Shown here: one piece after another, positions 17,312 through 25,815 of the stretch | Layout of the letters: each line of letters begins with the position of its first letter | Position numbering within the stretch: the first letter of the stretch is position 1 | Assembly (NCBI GenBank): GCA_964472545.1 | Contig: CAYYNP010000052.1 | Coordinates: forward strand, 1-40,563 | Source of the DNA: CAYYNP01 sp964472545 | GTDB lineage: Bacteria; Planctomycetota; Planctomycetia; Pirellulales; Thermoguttaceae | Reading direction: 5' to 3' | Length of the DNA stretch: 40,563 nucleotides | The notes under the pieces: generated by a model | Database searches by the model: none | What the model was told of the DNA's origin: nothing | The model's input: the letters and a program-made list of their open reading frames with translations, nothing else | Translations under genes and position numbers: made by a program

Positions 17312-20284
17312 ATGAAACGCTGTCCAGCGTGCGGCCGAGACGTTCCGGACTATGCGGCGGCCTGTCCCCATGCCGGTTGCGGCCGGGTGTTGGGGCCCGA
17401 GGGCGGCACGTCCGGGGCGATTCCACCGCCGCCTCCGCCAGCCGGAACCGCGGGCGGTTCGCCCGCCGGCATCACACCGCCGAGTCCGACCCCGCCCGGT
17501 CCGCAGGCCGGCGCCACGCCGACCATAGCGCCTCCGCCGCCTCCGGCTGGCAGCGCGGCGGGAGCATCTGTGGCCGCACGACCAACCGTGCAGCCGCCAT
17601 CGGGCGAGACGGCGGGTATCGCCCCGCCGCCGCCATCGAGTATGACGCCACCAAGCCCAACGCCGTCCGGCGTGCCTTCGGCGAGCGGTCCGGCGCCCAT
17701 CGGCGGCGTCTCGCAGGTGGCACCTGTCGGAGTCTCCACGCCCGCCCCGCCGATGGCGCCGCCTCCGCCGCCCGATGCACCGTCGCCGGATGCACCGTCG
17801 TCAAACGCGCCGTCGCCAAACGTGCCGATCCCGGTGGGCCGTGCGCCGACGCCGGAGGCGGCTTCCGAGGAAGTCCAAGTCGAACTCGAAGGGCTCCGCC
17901 AGCGGGTCCGCCGGCGCCGGCGGCGCAGCGCGATGTTGGGCTACGGCACGGTGGCTGCCGTGTTGCTGGGGCTGATCTGCGGTGGGACCTATTACGTCAA
18001 CGCCGTGCTCAGCTACGCCAAGGTCCAAGACGTCGGCATCGCCCGGGATCCGATCGACCCGAACCGCGTGATCCTCTCCTATCGCCCCACCAGCGACGGC
18101 ACGATCGGCTTTCGCCGCCGCAGCCGGGACGACTGCACCACGGAACTGCTCGACCAAGTCATGTCCGACGCCGTGGGAGACGAGCAGACCTTCCAGTGGC
18201 GGATCAGCGGGCTCGAGGCCGGCGAGGTGATCGAGGTCGTACACCTTCGCGGTTGGTCGAGGGTCTCCCAGTCGGTCACCGTTCCGGAGCGTCCGCCAAG
18301 GACCACGGCCTCTGCGCCGGGCAGCTACGCGGGGCCGGCGTTGGGCAAAGGCGCGTTGTCCGGCCAGGTCGTCGACGCTACGAACAATCAACCCGTGGTC
18401 GGCGCAGAAGTGCGGATTGCGGGCACGCCCTTGAGCGTGTTGAGTGACTTTGACGGCAACTTCCGCATTGAGGGAGCCCCGACCGGCGTGGCGTCGATCG
18501 AGATTTCGGCCAACGAGTTCGCCACCGACAAGTTCCGCAAGGAGCTCTTCGCCGGCGAAGAGAGCTACGTTCGCGTGGTGCTCAACCCGGGCATGGAAGA
18601 AGGGCAGATCCGGTTGGTGTTGACCTGGGATCGCCAGCCGGAAGACCTCGACGCCCACCTGGAAGGGCCGTTGCCCGACGGCGAGACGTTTCACGTGCAC
18701 TACGATTGGCAGGGGGATCTCAAGGCGAACGAGTTCGTCCGGCTCGACGTCGACGACCGCAACGGCGAAGGGCCGGAGACGATTACCGTGCTGGGCGTCC
18801 AGCCGGGCACGTATCGCTACTACGTCCACGACTACTCCAACGCCGACGAGCCCGAGAGCACGGCCCTGGCCCAATCCGGGGCCGAAGTGCGGCTCTACCA
18901 GGGCGGGCAGACCTATCGCTTTCGTGCCGGCCACGAGATGGTAGGCAACGTCTGGAACGTCTGCACGATCGAAGTCACCGACGATCGCCAGGCGGTGGTC
19001 AAGAAGGTCGACGAATATCAGGGGGCCGAGTTGGCCGCGCTGGGCCTCTACGAAAAGCGCACACAGGCCAATCGAACACAGTGGCTGGGGAACCTCGGCG
19101 GCACGGCGATCAGCGAGACGGCCGTGACCGACGGCCTGCAGTGGCTCGCCCGTCATCAGGCGCTCGACGGCTCCTGGACCCACCGCTGCCTGGGCAACGG
19201 CACCGAGACGCGTTGCGAAAAGCCGGACCTCTGCTCCGGCGCCGGCGATGCGTACGAGGCGGCGCTGAGCGGCCTGGCGCTGCTGGCCTTCCAGGCCGGC
19301 GGCCACTACTACTTCAACGATTCGCAGTATTCCGAAACGGTCCGCAGAGGGCTCGACTGGATGGTCGAGAACCAACAGCCCGACGGGGCGCTGGTGGGAT
19401 CGAAGCGAGGCAAGAAGTTCAGCGGAGAGGCCACCTATCACCAGCACCATATGTACGAACACGGTATCGCCGCCTTTGCCCTGGCCGACGCCTGTGCGGC
19501 GGCGGCCGCGCTGTACCAACCGGAGAACGAGCGGTACATGCAGGCGCTCGAGAAGGCGGTGGCGTTCATCGAGAAGACTCAACACCTCGACGGCGGCTGG
19601 CGATACACCGACGATCTTTCGCGGCCCGGCGACAGCTCGGTCAGCGGTTGGCAAGTCCTGGCCCTGAAGTCGGCCAAGGAAGCCGGCGTGGCGGTGAGCA
19701 ATCGCTGCGTGGAAAACACCCGCACCTTCTTCGAGCGGCGCGACATGCACCGCAACGGGCAGACCGGCTACACCGACGACCAGATCCTCCATACCGACGC
19801 CACCACCGGCGTGGGCATGCTGGCGCGCCAATTCCTCCTGGACGACCACGACGCACCGCTGATCGCCGACGCCGCCGAACACCTCGCCCGGGAAGCCGAG
19901 ATGAAATGGGGCGACCCGCGGGGCAAGCGGGCCGAGTCGGACTACTACCTTTGGTACAACTGCACCTTGGGTATGTTCCAGGTCGGTGGACCGCAATGGG
20001 ACCGGTGGAATACGGTGATCCGCGATACGCTGGTGGCCTTGCAGGAACACGAGGGATGCGAGCGGGGCAGTTGGGAGCCGGAGAGCAGGTGGGGAGACCG
20101 AGGCGGGCGAATTTACACCACCGCCCTGGCGATCCTCACCCTGGAGGTATACTACCGATATACGCGGTCCGCCGCGGTCGACGCCGGCGACGTCGAATTG
20201 AACGTTGCTCCGGGAGACGACCCGCCGACGGGCGTGCCGGTGGAATTGCCGGTTCATGGAGCAGGCGTGGAAGATGGTGGTTAG
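17312..20284 (+). CDS. Multidomain membrane protein: zinc ribbon, carboxypeptidase-regulatory-like, DUF2135-like and prenyltransferase-fold toroid (990 aa)
   Basis: Residues 4-23 form a zinc ribbon (CPAC then CPHAGC). Residues 35-185 are Pro/Ala-rich. An Arg-rich stretch leads into one membrane helix at about 208-232. Outside the membrane, a carboxypeptidase-regulatory-like beta domain (GQVVDATNNQPVVGAEVRI, about 347-430) is followed by a DUF2135/YfaP-like domain (LTWDRQPEDLDAHLEGP, about 432-565). Residues about 597-955 are an alpha-alpha toroid of the squalene-cyclase/prenyltransferase superfamily, with repeats such as DGLQWLARHQALDGSW, GLDWMVENQQPDGAL and AVAFIEKTQHLDGGWRY. Classical cyclase DXDD and Zn-prenyltransferase residues were not recognised, so it may be a binding rather than catalytic toroid. 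GGAGGA precedes the ATG. It is coupled to the VWA gene upstream. Confidence 0.88.
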   Translation: MKRCPACGRDVPDYAAACPHAGCGRVLGPEGGTSGAIPPPPPPAGTAGGSPAGITPPSPTPPGPQAGATPTIAPPPPPAGSAAGASVAARPTVQPPSGETAGIAPPPPSSMTPPSPTPSGVPSASGPAPIGGVSQVAPVGVSTPAPPMAPPPPPDAPSPDAPSSNAPSPNVPIPVGRAPTPEAASEEVQVELEGLRQRVRRRRRRSAMLGYGTVAAVLLGLICGGTYYVNAVLSYAKVQDVGIARDPIDPNRVILSYRPTSDGTIGFRRRSRDDCTTELLDQVMSDAVGDEQTFQWRISGLEAGEVIEVVHLRGWSRVSQSVTVPERPPRTTASAPGSYAGPALGKGALSGQVVDATNNQPVVGAEVRIAGTPLSVLSDFDGNFRIEGAPTGVASIEISANEFATDKFRKELFAGEESYVRVVLNPGMEEGQIRLVLTWDRQPEDLDAHLEGPLPDGETFHVHYDWQGDLKANEFVRLDVDDRNGEGPETITVLGVQPGTYRYYVHDYSNADEPESTALAQSGAEVRLYQGGQTYRFRAGHEMVGNVWNVCTIEVTDDRQAVVKKVDEYQGAELAALGLYEKRTQANRTQWLGNLGGTAISETAVTDGLQWLARHQALDGSWTHRCLGNGTETRCEKPDLCSGAGDAYEAALSGLALLAFQAGGHYYFNDSQYSETVRRGLDWMVENQQPDGALVGSKRGKKFSGEATYHQHHMYEHGIAAFALADACAAAAALYQPENERYMQALEKAVAFIEKTQHLDGGWRYTDDLSRPGDSSVSGWQVLALKSAKEAGVAVSNRCVENTRTFFERRDMHRNGQTGYTDDQILHTDATTGVGMLARQFLLDDHDAPLIADAAEHLAREAEMKWGDPRGKRAESDYYLWYNCTLGMFQVGGPQWDRWNTVIRDTLVALQEHEGCERGSWEPESRWGDRGGRIYTTALAILTLEVYYRYTRSAAVDAGDVELNVAPGDDPPTGVPVELPVHGAGVEDGG

Positions 20285-20314
20285 TGGTGAGTGGCGGGTG
20301 GGGCTGGTGGTTGG
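20275..20314. repeat. Degenerate seven-base tandem repeat across a stop codon
   Basis: A run of T/G-rich units with a period of about seven (TGGTGGT, TAGTGGT, GAGTGGC, GGGTGGG, GCTGGTG) begins within the last codons of the 990-residue gene, supplies its TAG stop and continues into the spacer. Confidence 0.6.
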
Positions 20315-20351
20315 GCCGCCGAACTGATGACGCTGGCGAAGGAGCCGGCCG

Positions 20352-22301
20352 ATGAGTGATTTGCTGAATGTGTTGCGGACCCACGAGCAGGAGATTGCCC
20401 GTGCGTTGACCGAGAGCCTTCAGCAATCGGACTGCCCCACGCTCGGCCGAACGCAAAGCGGCACCGCCGGAGAGATGCTCCGCACGCTCTGGAGTTGCTG
20501 CCAACGCGACGACGAGACGCCGGCTCGCGATTGGGCCGGGAAGCTCTGCGAGGAAGGCACGTCGATGGGTCTGCCGCTGTCGGAGGTGCTCGTGGGGCTG
20601 GGGTGCTTGGAACGGGTGGTGCGGTTCCAGATCGTCAAGACCGGCTACGAGCCGACCGTGCTGATGCTCACGCTCGGCGAGTTGGGCGACGCGGTCGATC
20701 TGTTGCGCCGCCGCTACGCCGAGGCCCAAGCCTCCGCCGCGGCGCCGTCGGCCCGGCACATGCTCGACCTGGTGGCGTTGGCCGAGAGCACCGACGCGTT
20801 CATCTGCATGGCCACGTTGCACGGCCGACCGTTCTATCTCAACCCGGCCGGCTGCCGTCTGCTGGGACTGGACGAAGACGATCCGGTGCTCTCCTCCAGC
20901 CTCCACGAATATCACTCCGACGAGTCGTGGAAGCAGTTGCGCGACGTGGCCGTGCCGGCCGTGGAGCGTCACGGTCAATGGCAGGGACGCAGCCAATTGC
21001 GTATCGGCCAGACCGGCGAAACGCGCGACGTGCTGACGACCATGCTGCTGGTCAAGCGGCTGCACGCCGAGAAGCCGTCGTGCCTGGCGATCGTCCACAG
21101 CGACGCCGGTGAGCAAGTGAAGCTGGAAGAGGCCCTGGCCGAGTCGCAAGCCCGCAAACACGCGATCCTCGAATCGGCCCTGGACCCGATCATCACCATC
21201 GACCACCAGGGGGTGATCACCGAGTTCAATCGGGCGGCCGAATCGACCTTCGGCCACGCCCGCGACAAGGTGCTCGGCACGCAACCGTCGGAGGTGCTCT
21301 TTCCGGCCTCCGCCAGCGCGGGTCAACAGAACCGCATCGACCGCTATCTCGACTCGGGTGAGGGTTCGATGCTCGGCCGGCGGATCGAGGTCACGGCGGT
21401 TCGCTCCGGCGGCGAGACGTTTCCGGCCGAGATGGCGATGACCATCAGCCACGAGCAAGGGGCACCGGTGTTGACCTTCTTCGTCCGCGACATCAGCCTG
21501 CGCAAAAAGGCCGAAGACGAGCAGGCCCGCTACTCCGCCGAGTTGGAGCGGTCGAATCGCGAGTTGGAGCAATTCGCCTACGTCGCGTCGCACGACCTGC
21601 AGGAGCCGCTGCGGAAGATCCGCACCTTCAGCGACCGCCTGGAGATGAAGTCGGGCGAGCTGTTGAACGAAACCGGCCGAGAGTGCGTACAGCGGATGCA
21701 GAGCGCCGCGACGAGGATGCAGGTGTTGATCGAAGGGCTGTTGACGCTCTCGCGCGTGACCACCCGCGGCCAGAGCTTTACGCAAGTCGATCTGGCCCAG
21801 GTAGCCGAGGAGGTCGTATCCGATCTGGAAGTGCAAATCGCCCGGGCCGGGGGCCGGGTCGAGGTTGGCAGGCTGCCCACCATCCAGGCCGACGCGCTGC
21901 AGATCCGCCAACTACTGCAAAACCTCATCGGCAACGCCCTGAAGTTCCATCCTGCCGACCGGCCGCCGGCAGTGAGGATCTGGGGGCGCCTGATCGACGA
22001 CGAGAACGCTCCACACACCGGGCGGCAAGCGGCCGGCCCGAATTGCCACATTTTGGTGCAGGACAACGGCATCGGTTTCGACGAAAAGCACCTTGACCGC
22101 GTCTTCGGCGTCTTCCAACGGCTGCATCCCCGCGACGTTTACGAAGGCACGGGAATCGGGCTGGCCATTTGCCGCAAAATCGCCGAACGCCACGGCGGCA
22201 GCATCACCGCCCGCAGCAATCCCGATCCGAACAGCTCCGACCAGGGCACCACGTTCGAGGTAATCCTGCCGGCAATCCAACCGCAGAAGGAAGCGAAGTA
22301 A
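20352..22301 (+). CDS. Sensor histidine kinase with RsbR-like N-terminus and two PAS domains (649 aa)
   Basis: Residues 1-125 form an all-helical domain like the N-terminal sensor of RsbR-type proteins. A PAS-like domain (about 134-255, DAFICMATLHGRPFYLNPAG) and a clear PAS domain (about 262-375, DPIITIDHQGVITEFNRAA) follow. Then comes a HisKA helix with the phospho-acceptor His414 (AYVASHDLQEPLRKI) and an HATPase_c domain with N box GNALKFHP, G1 DNGIGFDE (Asp571) and G2 GTGIGLAI. There is no membrane segment, so it is a soluble kinase. GAAGGAG precedes the ATG. It lacks its own receiver, and the next gene is a single-domain receiver of the Rcp1 type, the expected phosphoryl acceptor. Confidence 0.93.
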   Translation: MSDLLNVLRTHEQEIARALTESLQQSDCPTLGRTQSGTAGEMLRTLWSCCQRDDETPARDWAGKLCEEGTSMGLPLSEVLVGLGCLERVVRFQIVKTGYEPTVLMLTLGELGDAVDLLRRRYAEAQASAAAPSARHMLDLVALAESTDAFICMATLHGRPFYLNPAGCRLLGLDEDDPVLSSSLHEYHSDESWKQLRDVAVPAVERHGQWQGRSQLRIGQTGETRDVLTTMLLVKRLHAEKPSCLAIVHSDAGEQVKLEEALAESQARKHAILESALDPIITIDHQGVITEFNRAAESTFGHARDKVLGTQPSEVLFPASASAGQQNRIDRYLDSGEGSMLGRRIEVTAVRSGGETFPAEMAMTISHEQGAPVLTFFVRDISLRKKAEDEQARYSAELERSNRELEQFAYVASHDLQEPLRKIRTFSDRLEMKSGELLNETGRECVQRMQSAATRMQVLIEGLLTLSRVTTRGQSFTQVDLAQVAEEVVSDLEVQIARAGGRVEVGRLPTIQADALQIRQLLQNLIGNALKFHPADRPPAVRIWGRLIDDENAPHTGRQAAGPNCHILVQDNGIGFDEKHLDRVFGVFQRLHPRDVYEGTGIGLAICRKIAERHGGSITARSNPDPNSSDQGTTFEVILPAIQPQKEAK

Positions 22302-22344
22302 GAGCCCCCGCTACGAAGTGCCCCATTTTAGGGCCCCGCCCCGC

Positions 22345-22800
22345 ATGACACGCCCCCTTGCCACCTGCCGTACGATTCTGATGGCCGACGACGACGCCGA
22401 CGATCGTCTGCTGGTTCGCGATGCGCTGGGCGAGACCGGCCGCCCGTACGACCTGCGGTTCGTGTGCGACGGCGAGGAGCTTTCCGACTACCTCTACCGA
22501 CGGGGAGAATACGCCAACGGAGCCGACGCGCCGCGGCCGGACCTGATCCTGTTGGACCTGAGCATGCCGAAGAAGGACGGCCGGGAGGTGCTCGCCGAGT
22601 TGAAATCCGATCCGGCGTTGCGCCGGATCCCCATCGTAGCGTTGACCACCTCGACGGCGGATGACGACATCGGCTATTCTTACGATCATGGAGTGAATTC
22701 CTACGTCACCAAGCCGGTGACGTTTCGCGGGCTGGTCGATATGATGGAGACCTTGGGCAAGTACTGGTTCGAGTTGGTGCAGTTGCCACCGGAAGGCTGA
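22345..22800 (+). CDS. Single-domain response regulator, Rcp1-like (151 aa)
   Basis: A lone receiver domain: the acidic pair lies in ILMADDDADDRLL, the phospho-acceptor is Asp71 in LILLDLSMPKKDG, the Thr in VALTTSTADDD and Lys123 in VTKPVT. The long loop GEYANGADAPRP before the acceptor strand is typical of Rcp1-type regulators paired with PAS or phytochrome kinases. No output domain exists, so it passes phosphoryl groups or acts by protein contact. It starts 43 bases after the kinase and ends one base before the REC-phosphatase gene, so all three are co-expressed. The start codon is uncertain: the ATG at 22345 has no clear ribosome site, and an upstream GTG (22318) and the ATG at 22381 are alternatives. 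Confidence 0.92.
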   Translation: MTRPLATCRTILMADDDADDRLLVRDALGETGRPYDLRFVCDGEELSDYLYRRGEYANGADAPRPDLILLDLSMPKKDGREVLAELKSDPALRRIPIVALTTSTADDDIGYSYDHGVNSYVTKPVTFRGLVDMMETLGKYWFELVQLPPEG

Positions 22801-22801
22801 G

Positions 22802-23944
22802 ATGGAAACCCGACGCGTTAGAATCCTGCTGGTCGAGGACGACCCGGACGACGTTTGGGTAATGCGGGGTTTGCTGGGCGACCGTTGGGACGGCCCCTTC
22901 GAGTTGGCCCAGGTCGAGTTGCTCGCCGACGCCGTGCAGACCTGTCGAGACCGCATCTTCGACGTGATCCTGCTCGATCTGGCCCTACCCGACAGCTTCG
23001 GGCTGGAGACGTTCCTGGCGATGCACGCCCACGCCGACGGCGTGCCGATCGTGGTGCTTTCCGGCCACAGCAACGAGGACGTGGCGATCAAGGCGGTTCA
23101 GGCCGGCGCGGAAGACTATCTGGTCAAGGGCCAGGTCAACGACGACGTGTTGGTGCGTTCGATCCGCTACGCCATCGAGCGCAACCGCCGCCACGACGCC
23201 GAGGAGGCGCTGCGCGACACGTCCGAAGAGTTCCGGGCCGCCCAGGAGATCCAGCAGCGGCTCTTCCCGGCCGAGTCGCCGTCGCTGCCGGGGCTCGACA
23301 TCGCCGGGGCGCTGTATCCGGCCAAGGCCACCGCCGGCGACTACTACGACTACATCCCCATGCTCGGCGACGGCATCGGCATCGTCGTCGGCGACGTCAG
23401 CGGCCACGGCATGGGGCCGGCGCTGCTGATGTCGGAGACCCGGGCGTGCCTGCGGACGCTGGCCCAGATCTACGCCGACGTCGGCGAGATCCTCACGCGT
23501 GCCAACCACGTGCTGGCCGGCGACACCGGCGACAACCAATTCGTCACGCTGGCGATGACCCGCATCGATCCGGCCACCCGTTCGCTGATCTACGCCAGTG
23601 CCGGCCAGCGCGGCTATCTGCTACATGAGGGCGAGGAACTCACGGTACTCAACAGCACCGCGATTCCGCTGGGAATCCAGGCCGACACGATCATCACCAA
23701 CGGCCCGCCGATGACACTCAAGGCCGGCGAAATCGTGACCTTCTTCACCGACGGCGTGTTCGAGACGGAGTCACCCGGGCAAGTTCGCTTCGGTTCCGAA
23801 CGGGCATTGCAGGTGATCCGCTCGGAGCGCGACCGGCCGGCTCGGGCGATCGTCGACGCCCTGCGCGACGAGATCATCGGCTTCTCCCGCCAACGGCCCC
23901 AACGCGACGACATCACGATCGTGGTGGTGCGCGTCACGCAGTAA
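22802..23944 (+). CDS. Receiver-SpoIIE (PP2C-type) phosphatase (380 aa)
   Basis: Residues 1-125 are a complete receiver (ILLVEDDPDD, acceptor Asp59 in VILLDLALPDS, Lys109 in YLVKGQ). A linker helix (EEFRAAQEIQQRLFP) of the RsbU type leads into a SpoIIE/PP2C domain with metal-binding motifs GDYYDY, VGDVSGHGMGPALLM, FFTDGVFE and the final QRDDITIVV. Such proteins dephosphorylate anti-sigma-factor antagonists in partner-switching pathways when their receiver is phosphorylated. It starts one base after the preceding regulator's stop, with GGAAGG upstream. No anti-sigma factor or antagonist is encoded nearby, so the target must be elsewhere. Confidence 0.95.
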   Translation: METRRVRILLVEDDPDDVWVMRGLLGDRWDGPFELAQVELLADAVQTCRDRIFDVILLDLALPDSFGLETFLAMHAHADGVPIVVLSGHSNEDVAIKAVQAGAEDYLVKGQVNDDVLVRSIRYAIERNRRHDAEEALRDTSEEFRAAQEIQQRLFPAESPSLPGLDIAGALYPAKATAGDYYDYIPMLGDGIGIVVGDVSGHGMGPALLMSETRACLRTLAQIYADVGEILTRANHVLAGDTGDNQFVTLAMTRIDPATRSLIYASAGQRGYLLHEGEELTVLNSTAIPLGIQADTIITNGPPMTLKAGEIVTFFTDGVFETESPGQVRFGSERALQVIRSERDRPARAIVDALRDEIIGFSRQRPQRDDITIVVVRVTQ

Positions 23945-23967
23945 TAGGCGCCTCGCCGAAGGACCCC

Positions 23968-24828
23968 ATGCCCGAGCTTCCCGAAGTTGAGACCATGCGC
24001 CGCTGCGTCTTGCCGGTCGTCGGCAGCCGGATTTGTGGGCTTTCGCGCCCTCGGTCGCGATTGCAGCCGATCAAGATCGCGCCGCGATTGAGCGACTTTC
24101 GACGCCGCGTGACCGGCAGGGACATCGAAGCCGTCGGACGCGTGGGAAAGCGGGTGGTGGTCGAGTTGGACGGTGAGGGGTCGCAGCAGGGCGATCGGAT
24201 CGTCTTCGAGCCGCGGATGAGTGGGCTGGTGCTGCTGGCCGATCCACCTACGGAAGAACACGTACGATTGGTCTTTGCACTCTCGGGAAGAGAACCGAGC
24301 GAATTGCTCTTCTGGAACCGCCGTGGGCTGGGCGTCGTGCGGCTGATGTCGCCGCGGCTGTTCGCCCGGGAACTCGGGCCCGATCGGCTGGGACCGGATG
24401 CGTTGGACGTCTCACTGGAGACGCTGATCGAACGCTTCAACTCCAGCCGCCGGGCGATCAAGGTCGCGCTGTTGGACCAGCGGTCGCTGGCCGGCGTGGG
24501 GAACCTCTACGCGTCGGAAATCCTGCATCGCGCCGGGGTGCATCCGGAGGCGGCGTGCAACGTTCTGACGCGTGCAAAGTGGCAGGCGATTCACGCGGCG
24601 ATGAGCGAGGTCCTGCACGAAGCGATCGAACATCAGGGCTCGACGCTTCGCGACGGCACCTATCGGATCGCCCGGAACCAACCCGGAAACTTCCAGGTCT
24701 GCCATCGCGTCTACCAGCGCGGCGGTGAGGCGTGCCTACAATGCGGCCGGTCCGAAATCGTGCGGATCGTTCAGGCCCAGCGATCGACGTTCTTCTGCCC
24801 GCGTTGCCAGCGGCGGCCGCAAAAGTAG
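23968..24828 (+). CDS. mutM: Formamidopyrimidine-DNA glycosylase (286 aa)
   Basis: The N-terminus MPELPEVET carries the catalytic Pro2 and the proton donor Glu3, and GKRVVVEL supplies the conserved lysine (Lys61). The helix-two-turn-helix is SLAGVGNLYASEILHRAGVH from about residue 172. The C-terminal zinc finger has Cys256, Cys259, Cys277 and Cys280 with the DNA-contacting Arg272 in AQRSTFFC. The enzyme excises 8-oxoguanine and ring-opened purines and nicks the abasic site in base-excision repair. Length is close to the family norm of about 270. The TAG stop lies inside the palindromic element at 24824-24878. It follows the signalling operon by 23 bases and may be read through from it. Confidence 0.97.
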   Translation: MPELPEVETMRRCVLPVVGSRICGLSRPRSRLQPIKIAPRLSDFRRRVTGRDIEAVGRVGKRVVVELDGEGSQQGDRIVFEPRMSGLVLLADPPTEEHVRLVFALSGREPSELLFWNRRGLGVVRLMSPRLFARELGPDRLGPDALDVSLETLIERFNSSRRAIKVALLDQRSLAGVGNLYASEILHRAGVHPEAACNVLTRAKWQAIHAAMSEVLHEAIEHQGSTLRDGTYRIARNQPGNFQVCHRVYQRGGEACLQCGRSEIVRIVQAQRSTFFCPRCQRRPQK

Positions 24829-24878
24829 TCATCTTGCTCCGCAAGATGTCACTCGTCTCGCGGAGCGAGACGACTACT
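24824..24878. repeat. Clover-like palindromic element with two inner hairpins
   Basis: An outer stem AGTAGTC/GACTACT (24824-24830 with 24872-24878) encloses two perfect eight-pair hairpins with three-base loops: CATCTTGC/GCAAGATG (24830-24848) and CGTCTCGC/GCGAGACG (24854-24872). The mutM stop codon is part of the left outer arm. No T-run follows. It looks like a dispersed REP-like element that can fold as a three-way junction. Confidence 0.9.
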
Positions 24879-24967
24879 ATACACCAAAGACCGGGAGTTG
24901 GGTTGTTGGCATTGGCGGCATTTGCTAGCCTACCGGCAAACACGCTCTTTCAAGGGGGAGACGTTCA

Positions 24968-25717
24968 ATGCAGATTCTTCACAAATCGACTGTCATCTTG
25001 GCCGTGACGGCGCTCTGTCTCGGATGCGGCGGAGAATCGGCGACCGAATCGCAGCAAGAATCGAAGCCGACCGGCCAAACGACCGAAAAGGAGCCTGCGG
25101 AAGAGACGCCGGGCTTCGGGCAGGCAATCAAGGCGGCACGGCAGAAAGACCGGGAGGCTCAGCAGCGCCTGGAAATCGACATGCTGCAAATGGCCCTGAA
25201 GGAGTACAGAGCGCAGTATGGGGAATTCCCGCCAGACTACAGTGACTCGGCCGCAGTCGAGCGTCACATACGCCGCGTCTTCCCACGATTCGATCCCGAA
25301 AAGTCCACACTGCCGCCTTCGGACCTCGACCCGGCCCAGGCGCTGGTCTTCTGGCTCAGCGGTTTCTCGCCCGACCCGCGTAACCCGTTCCGCGAGGATG
25401 GGCCACGCGACGCACCGTTGATCGACTTCGAAAAGGACCGACTCGAGGACGGCCGCTACATTGCCGCCGCGGGCGAGAAGCCCTACGTCTACTTCCACTC
25501 GGCCACCTACGAGACGGTCAGCTACCAGGGGCTGCATCCCTACAAGCTCGACGAGGGCGGCTACGCCGAGCCGCGGCAGTTCCAGATCATCTCCGCCGGC
25601 CTCGACGGCGACTACGGCACCGGCGGCAGCTACCCGTCGGGCGAAGGATTTGCCCCGGGTGACTACGACAACATGGCCAGTTTCTCCGGCAGTCCGCTTG
25701 GGGAAGCAACGCCCTGA
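24968..25717 (+). CDS. Probable lipoprotein with pseudopilin-like (GspG-type) features (249 aa)
   Basis: The N-terminus MQILHKSTVILAVTALCLGC has a hydrophobic core ending in Leu-Gly-Cys, a near-lipobox, followed by a Ser/Gln/Glu-rich linker. A helix EIDMLQMALKEYRAQYGEFP resembles the mature N-terminal helix end of GspG-type pseudopilins. The C-terminal FQIISAGLDGDYGTGG and PGDYDNMASF resemble the GspG calcium-site region (usually SAGPDG...DDI). No prepilin cleavage motif is present. GGGGGAG seven bases before the ATG supports the start. It stands alone between mutM and the epimerase gene, with no type II secretion genes around it. Function unknown; a lipid-anchored pilin-like surface protein is plausible. 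Confidence 0.85.
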   Translation: MQILHKSTVILAVTALCLGCGGESATESQQESKPTGQTTEKEPAEETPGFGQAIKAARQKDREAQQRLEIDMLQMALKEYRAQYGEFPPDYSDSAAVERHIRRVFPRFDPEKSTLPPSDLDPAQALVFWLSGFSPDPRNPFREDGPRDAPLIDFEKDRLEDGRYIAAAGEKPYVYFHSATYETVSYQGLHPYKLDEGGYAEPRQFQIISAGLDGDYGTGGSYPSGEGFAPGDYDNMASFSGSPLGEATP

Positions 25718-25765
25718 GCCGTGACGCAACCGGCACCGACGGGGGGTGCGCCTGCGGCGAGTTGT

Positions 25766-25793
25766 TTGAAGTCGCCTTGCCACAAGGTACACT
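25766..25793 (+). promoter_or_regulatory. Possible sigma70-like promoter of the epimerase gene
   Basis: TTGAAG (25766-25771) and TACACT (25788-25793) are 16 bases apart, each matching four consensus positions. If used, the transcript would carry the 25816-25881 hairpin in its leader. The call is weak. Confidence 0.35.
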
Positions 25794-25815
25794 AGCCCTA
25801 GCGAGTTCCATGCTC

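Noticed and set aside
17801..20257. 818-codon open frame on the minus strand
   Set aside because: Shadow of the zinc-ribbon/toroid gene; no motifs, and the plus-strand product has five recognisable regions.
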